Source: CAYQCE01 sp964415885
Lineage (GTDB): Bacteria > Zixibacteria > MSB-5A5 > JAABVY01 > JAHJOQ01
NCBI GenBank assembly: GCA_964415885.1
Contig: CAYQCE010000015.1
Location: 1 to 64,000 of the forward strand
Direction: 5' to 3'
Length of the DNA: 64,000 nt
Shown here: positions 36,137 through 44,512 of the stretch, piece after piece
Layout of the letters: each line of letters begins with the position of its first letter
Position numbering within the stretch: position 1 is the first letter of the stretch
Made by a program: the position numbers and the translations under genes
Notes under the pieces: model-generated
Seen by the model: the letters and a program-made list of their open reading frames with translations, nothing else
What the model was told of the DNA's origin: nothing
Database searches by the model: none

Positions 36137-37846
36137 ATGAAAAACTGCTACGTGATTGCTGTCATTTCCGTGCTTCTGGTGTTGTGTTTTGCAGCAAATG
36201 CGGCTGCACTCGAACCGGCAAAGGCTCCGAAGAGATCGGTTTCAACCGGTGATCCAAACCCGGCCACCGGTTTCGTGCCGCCCGATTTCGATCTACCACA
36301 TCTCAACGGTTCGACCATCCCGGACTCGCTGCGTTCTCCTCAGGTTATCACACGTTTTGACTGGCGTGAATCCGGTAAGGTTTCATCTGTCAAGAACCAG
36401 GGAGCGTGCGGCGCATGCTATGCTTTTGCCTCACTCGCTGACCTTGAGTCAAAGGTGCTGATCGATTCATCGCAGACTTTTGATTTCTCAGAGAATAATG
36501 TCAAGGAGTGCGAGTTTTACGGCTCGAGCTGTTCCGGCGGCAACGCATGGAAGACGACGAACCACTACACACAGCAAGGCGTTGTGCTCGAGAGTTGCGA
36601 CGCATATGTTGCCTCGGACGTGGCCTGCAACGGGACCTGCTCGTACGTAAAGAACGTCCTCGATTGGAGAGTCGTTTCGAGCTCCGCCATGCCTGCAACG
36701 CAGGATCTTAAGGACTATCTCTACGCACACGGCCCATTGTACACGACAGTCTTCGCGGGCGACGCATCCGATCCATCATGGCAGTCGGAATTCAATGCCT
36801 ACGATGGCTCGTACGCGCTCCACCATCCCGGCACCTTCACGAGCAATCACGCGGTTCTGCTCGTCGGCTGGGATGACACACTCTCGCATGCCGGAGGACA
36901 GGGCGCTTGGATTGTCAAGAACAGCTGGGGAACCGGCTGGGGCGGAACATGCGGGTATGGCGCCGAAAGCGGCTATTTCTACATAGCTTACGGCTCAGCG
37001 AGTATCGGCACCTACTCGTCCTTCATGTATGACTGGCAGGATGTCGACCCGGTCGGAGATCTCTATTATTACGATGACGGTGGTTATGGAAATTCGTGGG
37101 GTTTCGCCAGCTACACTTACGGTCATTTGCTGGCGATATATGTGCCTTCGTCAAATGGGTTCCTTCATCGTGTCGAGTTCTGGACAAACGATGTGACGAC
37201 TGATATCGATGTATATGTCTACGACTCATTCGATGGAGTCGACGTCGGTTCACTTCTCGCATCGAAACTGGATCAGTCGTTCACGGAAGCCGGGTATCAC
37301 TCGGTCGAACTCGATTCTCCACTGCCGATTACGAGCGGAGATGATATCGCGATCATGGTGAAGATTCAGAACTCTTCATATGGATATCCTCTCATTTCGA
37401 GTGGTGGTGGAGCGCTGGAGAGCGGTAAGACGTACATAGGCCTTACTGGAACTTCCGGTGACTGGACGGATATGGCAAACTACAGCGAGGACGCAGCGAT
37501 ACGTGCCCGTTGCAGTCAGAGCCTTGTGGTTTCCGCGGATGACGGCCTGAATGATGAAATCAAGCCGTCAGATTTCGTGCTCGGAAACAACTATCCCAAT
37601 CCGTTCAACCCGCGTACTCAGATCGGCTATTCGATCGGTGCCGAGAGTCATGTGACGGTTGCCGTCTACAACATCCTCGGACAGCATATCTCGACAATCG
37701 TGGACGAAATGAAGGAAGCCGGCGAATACACTGTTGAATGGGATGCAACCGATGATGCAGGTGAACCAGTGTCAACCGGGATCTACTTCTATCGGATTCA
37801 GGCCGGCGATTTCTCCGATACGAAGAAGATGCTCCTGTTGCGGTAG
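36137..37846 (+). CDS. Secreted C1 (papain-like) cysteine protease with C-terminal sorting domain
   Basis: The 569-residue protein has a signal peptide (about 1-25), a short pro-region and a papain-like domain with the nucleophile in QGACGACYAF, the His in SNHAVLLVGWDD and the Asn in VKNSWGTGWGG. A middle beta domain (about 305-460) follows. The last 85 residues, from NYPNPFNPRTQI to KKMLLLR, form the FlgD-like/type IX-secretion type A sorting tail found in FCB bacteria. The oxyanion Gln is present. It is likely exported and cell-surface bound or released. Confidence 0.93.
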   Translation: MKNCYVIAVISVLLVLCFAANAAALEPAKAPKRSVSTGDPNPATGFVPPDFDLPHLNGSTIPDSLRSPQVITRFDWRESGKVSSVKNQGACGACYAFASLADLESKVLIDSSQTFDFSENNVKECEFYGSSCSGGNAWKTTNHYTQQGVVLESCDAYVASDVACNGTCSYVKNVLDWRVVSSSAMPATQDLKDYLYAHGPLYTTVFAGDASDPSWQSEFNAYDGSYALHHPGTFTSNHAVLLVGWDDTLSHAGGQGAWIVKNSWGTGWGGTCGYGAESGYFYIAYGSASIGTYSSFMYDWQDVDPVGDLYYYDDGGYGNSWGFASYTYGHLLAIYVPSSNGFLHRVEFWTNDVTTDIDVYVYDSFDGVDVGSLLASKLDQSFTEAGYHSVELDSPLPITSGDDIAIMVKIQNSSYGYPLISSGGGALESGKTYIGLTGTSGDWTDMANYSEDAAIRARCSQSLVVSADDGLNDEIKPSDFVLGNNYPNPFNPRTQIGYSIGAESHVTVAVYNILGQHISTIVDEMKEAGEYTVEWDATDDAGEPVSTGIYFYRIQAGDFSDTKKMLLLR

Positions 37847-37916
37847 AAGTTGCGACATTCGATAATGAAGCCTCCCCGTCTGAGGACCCTGTGGAAAAAG
37901 GGCGGGTAGTGGAGTT

Positions 37917-37957
37917 CGGTCAGGTCCTGCCCGCCGCAGGCGGGTGTGACCTGACCG
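37917..37957. repeat. Palindromic repeat element (long hairpin)
   Basis: CGGTCAGGTC (37917-37926) pairs with GACCTGACCG (37948-37957), and inside it CCCGCC (37930-37935) pairs with GGCGGG (37939-37944) around a three-base loop; a 3-by-3 internal loop separates the two stems. No T run follows, so it is not a standard terminator. It looks like a REP-type dispersed palindrome. The rest of 37847-38145 holds a second stem-loop and no gene I can support. Confidence 0.6.
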
Positions 37958-38050
37958 TATAACCGCATAAACAAAGGGAGATTCGAAGAACGCCCGATCA
38001 CACGCCCGCGAATCGCGGCCGCAGTATCTGGCGTAACAAGGTTTTTCAAT

Positions 38051-38075
38051 AAGCCCTCAGACAGGGGGCTTTTTT
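38051..38075 (+). terminator. Terminator-like stem-loop before the aminotransferase gene
   Basis: AAGCCC, a seven-base loop and GGGGGCTT form a stem followed by T-rich sequence ending in a run of six T. It could end transcripts from the protease gene. It sits next to a short sequence (38041-38055) like the outer arm of the 26.6-26.8 kb repeat. Confidence 0.6.
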
Positions 38076-38145
38076 GGTGTCAGTTTTGGTCAGTTTTGGT
38101 CGAATCTATTTGCGGTACAACAATTTCTACATATAATTGCCGATT

Positions 38146-39261
38146 ATGATCGACTATCTCGAATGGTACAAGGACCTCGAGGTCACCGTCTTCCAGCGCG
38201 ACGACTCACATCTTCTGCTCTCCAGCTCGATGCGCGAGCCTACCGGGATTCTAATGCGACACCTGAAAGAGTTTGTGTCGGGATATGCCGGTGACGCCCT
38301 TTCGAGAGCCAACGCCCGTGGTCATCCCGATTTCCTCGAGGCTGTGTCATTGAGATATGGCTGCGCTTCAACACAGGTGGTGGCAACCAACGGCGCGTCG
38401 AACGCAATATATCTTCTTTGCAGCACATTCCTCGAAAAAGGCGACAAGATCGTTGTGGAGTCACCATGCTACGAGCCGCTTTTGTCAACGGCAATGGAAA
38501 TTGGTTGCGAGATCGTGCCCTTCAATCGGAGGCCTCCGGAATTTGATATCGATCTCGATGAGCTTTGCGAACTTCTCGACGAACGAACTCGTCTCGTGAT
38601 GCTCACTAATCTGCACAATCCGAGCGGGAGCTTCCTGTCAGATGATCGACTGCGCGAGATAGGAGATGTGATCGGAAAGCAATCTGATGCTTACATTGCG
38701 GTGGACGAGATATACAGGGATTTCGTCACTGAGCCATCGTCGAGTGCTTTCAAACTCGGAGATAGGTATATCTCACTTGCGAGTCTGACCAAGGTACACG
38801 GCCTCGGGTCGATTCATGTTGGCTGGATAGCGGCGCCGGAGAAACTCACGAAACAGATCCTGACAACGCAAACTCTGGTTGAGGGGGCGGGATCGAGACT
38901 TCTCGAGGGATTCGGAGCATATCTGATCGGACGGCTCGACGAATATATCGAAAGCTCTCACTCGACTGTGTCTCAGAATCGCAGGATTCTTGAAGAGAAG
39001 CTGTCTGCGTTTCTCGCGAGCGGTTTGCTTGAGGGTGCGATCCCGAAGTACGGCTGTATCTGGTTTCCGAAGCTGAATCGCCCGGAGGGAACGGAGAAGT
39101 TTGTCCGCCGCGCTGCCGATGAGAGCAATCTCTATCTCGTTCCCGGCCGATTCTTCGGATATCCGGAGCATGTCCGAATCGGGTATGGTTCTGCCACGGA
39201 TCGCCTCGAGTCTGCTGTGGACGTATTCGCAAACGTTCTCGCAAAACCCCCTGAACATTGA
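38146..39261 (+). CDS. PLP-dependent aminotransferase, class I/II
   Basis: The product of about 371 residues has the fold type I aminotransferase pattern: ATNGASNAIYLL near the phosphate-binding region, NLHNPSGSFLS, the Asp in VDEIYRDF and the PLP-binding Lys in SLTKVHGLGSIHVGW. The C-terminal Arg in HVRIGYG should bind the substrate carboxylate. The amino acid used cannot be told. I chose ATG 38146; a TTG at 38137 is possible, and neither has a clear ribosome site. It is followed closely by the iron-sulfur protein gene. Confidence 0.85.
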   Translation: MIDYLEWYKDLEVTVFQRDDSHLLLSSSMREPTGILMRHLKEFVSGYAGDALSRANARGHPDFLEAVSLRYGCASTQVVATNGASNAIYLLCSTFLEKGDKIVVESPCYEPLLSTAMEIGCEIVPFNRRPPEFDIDLDELCELLDERTRLVMLTNLHNPSGSFLSDDRLREIGDVIGKQSDAYIAVDEIYRDFVTEPSSSAFKLGDRYISLASLTKVHGLGSIHVGWIAAPEKLTKQILTTQTLVEGAGSRLLEGFGAYLIGRLDEYIESSHSTVSQNRRILEEKLSAFLASGLLEGAIPKYGCIWFPKLNRPEGTEKFVRRAADESNLYLVPGRFFGYPEHVRIGYGSATDRLESAVDVFANVLAKPPEH

Positions 39262-39286
39262 GCGTCTTTGTCTTGTTTATCTGGGC

Positions 39287-40162
39287 ATGAAGGAAATTAT
39301 CGTTGCCGGCAGGGTTGATCGGGCCATACGCGAGGAAGTGTTTCTGTCTCTCGCTTCACTTTTGTCGACCCGAGTGCTTGTGGATTGTGATCTCGCCGGG
39401 GGTGGATTCCGCGGAATCTGGAACAGCCGCCCGGTGCGCGAGGAACCTTTTGCCGGCACAGTTAAAGTCCGGATCGATTCGAACTCCTGTATCGGCTGCG
39501 GACTCTGTAGCGAACAATGCAGGTTCGATGCTATCGTTACGGATGCTGAGAAGCAGAAGTATACCGTCATTCCCGAGAAATGTTTCGGCTGCGGCGTCTG
39601 TCAGTATATATGCCCCGAGGCTGGGATTCATGATGTCGAGTCGGAGAGAGGTCGACACTTCCGCGTAAAGACCAGGTATGGCACTCTGTTCTGCGGAGAA
39701 TTGGATGATCCCGAGAACAATTCGGGCAAGCTTGCATCTCTTCTGAGGCGCAAAGCGAGAACGTACGCGTCATCACATGGCATAGAGCAGTCTGTGATAC
39801 TCGGTCCGGACGGTATCGGCTGTGGGGCGATATCAACGTTGTCGGCTTCCGATTTCCTGCTCGTGTTGGTTGATGGCACCCATGACGGTCTCGACTCGGC
39901 GAAACGAATTCTGAGCATGGCCAGGTACTTCAAAGTCGAAGGTCACCTTCTGATGATACTCGATGCACCTTTTGAGTGCTTCGTGGAAGACATTGACGAC
40001 TTTTCGAGGACGCACCGTGTCCCGCTGATCGGTACACTGGATCTGCGAAACCAGAGTTCACCGGACGAGTTACAGGATCAATTGGGTGCTGTTTTGCCCC
40101 CATTTTTAAGGGGTTTGGGACTTAATCAGCTTGCAAAAGGCGGTTCGGAACGTATCTTGTAG
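39287..40162 (+). CDS. MinD/Mrp-like protein with two [4Fe-4S] ferredoxin motifs, no Walker A
   Basis: The 291-residue protein follows the layout of MinD-superfamily ATPases that carry an inserted ferredoxin domain. Two cluster motifs are visible, Cys68-71-74-78 (CIGCGLCSEQC) and Cys99-102-105-109 (CFGCGVCQYICP), as is the later GPDGIGCGAISTLSASDFLLVLVDGT block. However, the N-terminal P-loop (normally GKGGTGKT) reads AGRVDRAIREEV, so ATP binding is unlikely by the usual means. The next gene is NifX-like, the usual partner. I chose ATG 39287; upstream frame lies within the aminotransferase gene. Confidence 0.85.
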   Translation: MKEIIVAGRVDRAIREEVFLSLASLLSTRVLVDCDLAGGGFRGIWNSRPVREEPFAGTVKVRIDSNSCIGCGLCSEQCRFDAIVTDAEKQKYTVIPEKCFGCGVCQYICPEAGIHDVESERGRHFRVKTRYGTLFCGELDDPENNSGKLASLLRRKARTYASSHGIEQSVILGPDGIGCGAISTLSASDFLLVLVDGTHDGLDSAKRILSMARYFKVEGHLLMILDAPFECFVEDIDDFSRTHRVPLIGTLDLRNQSSPDELQDQLGAVLPPFLRGLGLNQLAKGGSERIL

Positions 40163-40193
40163 CGGCACGTAGAATTGCAGTGGGAGGTATACT

Positions 40194-40604
40194 ATGAAAA
40201 TAGCAGTTCCGACGTCAAATGGACTTCTTTGCCCTCACTTTGGAGGTTGCAGCGAATTTGCGATATTCGATGTGGATGACGAGAGTCGCGAGATCCGCGA
40301 ATCCTCCACAAAGCTGGCGCCCGACCATCAGCCGGGAGCATTCCCGAAGTTCATGCTTGATAACAACATCAATGTCCTGATAGCGGGTGGAATCGGAGGA
40401 AGAGCCGTTCAGATTCTCGCGGCAAAAAACGTCGAGGTCGTGACCGGTGCTCCCGAGGAGCCGCCAGAGAAGGTCGTGAGAGATTATCTGCAGGGAAGTC
40501 TGCAGACTACCGATGATGTTTGCGATCACTCTCAGCATGGTCATGGTCCCGGACACGGACCTGGACCCGGACACGGACATAGCTGTGGTTCGAACCACAA
40601 TTAG
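40194..40604 (+). CDS. NifX/NifB-type dinitrogenase iron-molybdenum cofactor family protein, His-rich tail
   Basis: The 136-residue protein matches the small NifB/NifX/NafY-like family (MKIAVPTSNGLLCPHFGGCSEF region, then LIAGGIGGRAVQIL) that binds iron-sulfur or Fe-Mo cofactors or their precursors. The last 25 residues are rich in His, Gly, Pro and Cys (HGHGPGHG repeats), a likely metal-binding tail. No nif structural genes are nearby, and such proteins are common in non-fixing anaerobes. It starts after a good GGGAGG site, 31 bases downstream of the iron-sulfur protein gene. Confidence 0.9.
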   Translation: MKIAVPTSNGLLCPHFGGCSEFAIFDVDDESREIRESSTKLAPDHQPGAFPKFMLDNNINVLIAGGIGGRAVQILAAKNVEVVTGAPEEPPEKVVRDYLQGSLQTTDDVCDHSQHGHGPGHGPGPGHGHSCGSNHN

Positions 40605-40641
40605 GCCGGAAATCGCTTCGTAACATCTCCGGGATTTCAGG

Positions 40642-40670
40642 CGCGCAGAGACAATCTCTGCGCGTCTTTC
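40642..40670 (+). terminator. Rho-independent terminator of the NifX-like gene
   Basis: CGCGCAGAGA, three bases and TCTCTGCGCG form a 10-bp stem followed by TCTTTCTT. Confidence 0.75.
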
Positions 40671-40907
40671 TTATCTACCCTTTATTTCGCCCCTGAGCAG
40701 CATTTTCAGCCCTTCAAGGGTCCCTTTCCAGACTGCATCCTCGCCGGCCATGATAGCGACGATGGTCTTGTCCTCGACCGATATCTCCATCACGAGTTCC
40801 TCATCGCCGATGTTGAAAACCGCCTCGCCCCACATGTTCGACGGTATCCCCTTTATTTCGCAGTCCAAGTCGGTCCGCAGCTCACCTGTTATTAGAGTAT
40901 CTGACAT
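40671..40907 (-). CDS. Small conserved-looking hypothetical protein, 78 residues
   Basis: I chose the ATG at 40907 (MSDTLITGEL) because GGGAGGA lies just upstream; the frame runs 11 codons further back. The protein is small, acidic and soluble, with alternating short strands (VFNIGDEELVMEISV, KTIVAIMAG) that suggest a small beta domain with a C-terminal helix (LEGLKMLLRGEI). No motif or family is recognised. It is convergent with the NifX-like gene. Confidence 0.65.
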   Translation of the reverse strand: MSDTLITGELRTDLDCEIKGIPSNMWGEAVFNIGDEELVMEISVEDKTIVAIMAGEDAVWKGTLEGLKMLLRGEIKGR

Positions 40908-41144
40908 GTTTCCTCCCGCATTCTTAGCTTTGGTTGTCAACTGCCCGCTATTTAGCGACTGTTGGATCGGTTTGCAAGAGAATACTAATTCGGGTATCGC
41001 GGCAGGAGCGCTCGAGCGACGACGATGATTTGGTCACTAATGTTCCTGACCGATGTTTCTTGTTGAATGCAACCTTTGAGTTAGCTATTCGGTCTATTGG
41101 TGAGATGGAGGAACCGATTGGATTTGTTTTAGACGGAGGATAGA

Positions 41145-42824
41145 ATGTCAGCAGTCTTAAGTACCTCAGTCAAGGTCGCACTTGCAGCACTCATACTGAG
41201 TGCTCTCATTCCATCGAGCTCTCAGGCGGGGCTCGAGTCCGATTTTGATCAATATATACGCGCTGCCTCGGATGTGTGGAAATTCCAGGGAGCTGTCCTC
41301 GTTGCCAAGGATGGTCAGATCGTGTACCGGAAACCATTCGGTTATGCCGATCTTGAGCTGGATGTGAAGAACAGAACTCGAATGAAATTCCAGATTGGAT
41401 CGATTACGAAACAATTCACCGCTGCCTGTATCATGCTGCTCGTGGAAGACGGCAAGCTTGCGCTCGATGAACCGATAACGAGGTATCTTCCGGACTATCC
41501 ATCCAACCCCGGCGACAGGATCACGATTCATCATCTGTTGAGCCACACCTCCGGAATTCCCAACTACACCGCGATGCTCGAAGTATGGAATCGGCGCGCT
41601 CTGAAGACTTCAGTCGATGATCTCATGGCGACGTTCAAGGACAAGCCTCTCGAGTTCGAGCCCGGCCAGGATTGGAGCTACAGCAACTCCGGTTACATCG
41701 TTCTCGGAGCGATCATCGAGGCAACATCCGGCATGAGCTACGAGGAGTTCGTTGAGACACGGATCTTCGATGCTCTCGGGATGGAAAACTCGGGGTACGA
41801 CCATCGCGAGGAGATAATCGAGGACCGCGCAAAAGGCTACTATCTCGGTGATGACGGTGAATTGAAGAACGCGAGTTTTGTCGACATGTCGGTGCCGTAC
41901 GCCGCGGGAGCGCTGTACTCGACGGTCAACAATCTTTTTACATGGGATCAGGCGCTGTATGACGAACGTCTGCTTTCGTCGGAGTCGCTCGAGAAAATGT
42001 TCACTCCGGTGCAGAACAACTATGGCTACGGATTCATGATCCAGAATGTGTTCGATCGAAAACTGATCTGGCATAACGGCGGCATTGATGGTTTCCTGAC
42101 TACGCTGAACCGTTGGGTGGATGAAAAGGTCACGATCATCGTGCTCTCGAACAACATCTCCGCCCCTGTGGAGGATATCGCAAACTCGCTCGCTGCTATA
42201 ATGTTCGGGAGACCGTACGACATCCCGGTCAATAAGGAGCCGATTGCAGTCAATCCCGCGACCTACTCCGAATATGTGGGAGTTTACAAGATTGAAGAAG
42301 ACGAGTATCGGATTGTCACCGTCGAGGATGGCTCGATCTTCTCACAGCGCACCGGAAGAACTCGACTCGAGATATTCCCCGAGGCGAAGGACAAGTTCTT
42401 CTTCGAGCACGACAACACAGTGACAATCACCTTTGTGCGGAACGATGCGGGTAAGGTCGTCAGCCACGTGGTCCATCAGCGCGGCGAGGATGACTCTGCG
42501 CTGAAGCTCGAAGGTCCCGAGGCCGGGGAGATTCTCGCGCGTGTGACTCGTGCGGATGTCGACCCCTCGATATATAAGAAGTACAGCGGTGAATACCAGC
42601 TTGCTCCGGAGTTCACTCTAATAGTCTGGACCGAGGGTAACAGGATTATGACGCAGGCAACCGGTCAGGCACCGATCGAGATATTTCCGAGTTCCGAGAC
42701 AGAATTCTATCTGACTGCGGTCGATGCGCAGATAACGTTCATCGTGGATGAGATCGATGGCACGGTGACTGGTCTGATACTGCATCAGGGAGGAAGAGAC
42801 ATACCCGCCGACAAGATCAAGTAG
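41145..42824 (+). CDS. Exported serine hydrolase, beta-lactamase/PBP-like
   Basis: The 559-residue protein has a signal peptide (about 1-28) and a class C beta-lactamase-like domain with SITK (SxxK nucleophile), YSN and HNGG (the KTG-like box). This family includes D-aminopeptidases, esterases and PBP4*-type proteins. Two related C-terminal beta domains of about 100 residues each follow (each opening with KKYSGEY/SEYVGVY-like motifs), like DUF3471. GGAGG precedes the ATG. True beta-lactam hydrolysis is not implied. Confidence 0.88.
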   Translation: MSAVLSTSVKVALAALILSALIPSSSQAGLESDFDQYIRAASDVWKFQGAVLVAKDGQIVYRKPFGYADLELDVKNRTRMKFQIGSITKQFTAACIMLLVEDGKLALDEPITRYLPDYPSNPGDRITIHHLLSHTSGIPNYTAMLEVWNRRALKTSVDDLMATFKDKPLEFEPGQDWSYSNSGYIVLGAIIEATSGMSYEEFVETRIFDALGMENSGYDHREEIIEDRAKGYYLGDDGELKNASFVDMSVPYAAGALYSTVNNLFTWDQALYDERLLSSESLEKMFTPVQNNYGYGFMIQNVFDRKLIWHNGGIDGFLTTLNRWVDEKVTIIVLSNNISAPVEDIANSLAAIMFGRPYDIPVNKEPIAVNPATYSEYVGVYKIEEDEYRIVTVEDGSIFSQRTGRTRLEIFPEAKDKFFFEHDNTVTITFVRNDAGKVVSHVVHQRGEDDSALKLEGPEAGEILARVTRADVDPSIYKKYSGEYQLAPEFTLIVWTEGNRIMTQATGQAPIEIFPSSETEFYLTAVDAQITFIVDEIDGTVTGLILHQGGRDIPADKIK

Positions 42825-42847
42825 ATCTCAGTAAGATGTGCAATCGA

Positions 42848-42880
42848 AAGGCTCCTCGTAAGTCGAGGAGCCTTGGTTTT
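42848..42880 (+). terminator. Rho-independent terminator of the serine hydrolase gene
   Basis: AAGGCTCCTCG, a five-base loop and CGAGGAGCCTT form an 11-bp stem followed by GGTTTT. It separates the convergent class III aminotransferase gene. Confidence 0.85.
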
Positions 42881-42903
42881 AATCGTGTTTGGTGAAGCCT
42901 GTT

Positions 42904-44355
42904 CTATGAGATTGATGATAGCGACTTATCAATGGCGTCGATCATGAATTCCGAATCCTCCTCAGTCAAAATCAGCGGTGGCAGGAAGCGCACCCATTCG
43001 CGGGTTGAGAGCGACGTCTTGACCTTGTTCTCGGCCATTCTCTCCTGGAATTTCGCAACCATCTCGGAGGATGTAAGCTCAAACGCTATCATAAGTCCCA
43101 TTCCGCGGGCTTCATTTACGATACCGTGCTTTTCCTGCATCTTGTTCAGGCCATCGAATATCTGCTTCGAGCGCTCGACGACATTCTTCGTTACGTTCTG
43201 CTCTTTCATCTGTCGCGTTGCGAGTCGTGCGGCGACCATAGCCATTGGGTTGCCGCCGAATGTGCTGCCATCATAGCCCGGTTTCATCGATTCGCTGATT
43301 TTCTCATTTGTGACGACTGCAGTGACGGGATATCCACCACCGAAGCTCTTGCCGATTGTTATGATATCGGGGACGACGTCGTAGACCATGCATGAAAACC
43401 ACTGTCCCTCTTTCTCCGCGGTGCGTCCAAACCCGGACTGAATCTCATCGACTATCATCACGCCATCGAATTCATCACATATCTCGCGCAGTTTCTTCGG
43501 GAAATCTCTCTCCGCTGGACGAATCCCCGCCTCCTCGCCCTGCACGATTTCCAGAATAACGGTACGTGCGCGTCCATCCTCGAAGAGCTTCCTGACAGCG
43601 TCGGCGTCATTGAACTCGACGAAATGTGCCCAGTCCTGCTCATCGAGAAAGAACGGTTCACGGTATGCGGGATTGTGGGTAACGGCCACCGCGCCGTGAG
43701 TCCGACCATGAAATCCACCCTTGAATGCAACTACTCCCTTGTTACCGGTGTATGCCTTCGCGATCTTCAGCGACTTGTCGACGGCCTCGCCGCCGGAATT
43801 CTGCCAGTAGAAGTAATTCAGGCCCTCCGGCATCATGTCATGGATTTCTTTCAGAAATCGAGTCCGTGGGATGTGAACCCGATCTTCCTTCATCGAGATC
43901 AGCTGCATAGCCTGATTGTATAGAGCCTTTGCTATCTCGGGGTTGTTCATGCCGAGATTAGTTGCGCTGTAGTTGCTGTCGAGATCGAGATAGGCGTTGC
44001 CACGGCTGTCGATAATCCATGCGCCGTCTCCGCGCACCGGTATGATATCCTTTTCGAGTTTGGATACGGGTATCTTGTACTTTTCATGAATATCGATAGC
44101 TTCCTGCGTTGATATTTCACAGTCTTCGATAAGAGCCGTAATTGATTTGACTTGATGAGGAGGACATAGCGAGCCAATGATCCGCGTGATCCGCCTGCCA
44201 TTGTCCTCATCCAGTCCGACTCGCTCGTCCATAATGCCTTCGGCACACTTCTCTATAACGCCGCCGGCGGTATCGCCGAGAACAATCTCGAGTACTTCCT
44301 TGATTCGTTCGAATGTCGCGTTGGTACGTTCCGGATGTGAAACTCGATCGTTCAC
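42904..44355 (-). CDS. Class III PLP-dependent aminotransferase with N-terminal extension
   Basis: The 483-residue protein carries the class III signature: IVDEIQSGFGRT with the PLP-ring Asp, and the Schiff-base Lys in ITIGKSFGGGYPVTAV. Compared with typical 400-450-residue members there are about 80 extra N-terminal residues, predicted helical. Class III includes ornithine, GABA, putrescine and lysine aminotransferases and some amino acid epimerases, and I cannot choose between them. It lies 157 bases downstream of an alanine racemase gene on the same strand. Confidence 0.88.
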   Translation of the reverse strand: MNDRVSHPERTNATFERIKEVLEIVLGDTAGGVIEKCAEGIMDERVGLDEDNGRRITRIIGSLCPPHQVKSITALIEDCEISTQEAIDIHEKYKIPVSKLEKDIIPVRGDGAWIIDSRGNAYLDLDSNYSATNLGMNNPEIAKALYNQAMQLISMKEDRVHIPRTRFLKEIHDMMPEGLNYFYWQNSGGEAVDKSLKIAKAYTGNKGVVAFKGGFHGRTHGAVAVTHNPAYREPFFLDEQDWAHFVEFNDADAVRKLFEDGRARTVILEIVQGEEAGIRPAERDFPKKLREICDEFDGVMIVDEIQSGFGRTAEKEGQWFSCMVYDVVPDIITIGKSFGGGYPVTAVVTNEKISESMKPGYDGSTFGGNPMAMVAARLATRQMKEQNVTKNVVERSKQIFDGLNKMQEKHGIVNEARGMGLMIAFELTSSEMVAKFQERMAENKVKTSLSTREWVRFLPPLILTEEDSEFMIDAIDKSLSSIS

Positions 44356-44512
44356 AATGCTCCTGTAGAGTTCGCTGCTATAGATGGGTACACCTCCTGT
44401 GCTTCGGATAGAATTGCTGTTACTGCTGGAATCAGAGTGTCTGTCTGGTCGGCTGCATATTGCTTATAATATAGGATATTTGAGTCGGAAGTCAAATAGC
44501 GAGAGATAACAG

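Noticed and set aside
40194..40604. Evidence for nitrogen fixation
   Set aside because: NifX/NifB-like small proteins are widespread in non-fixing anaerobes and no nif structural gene is in the window.
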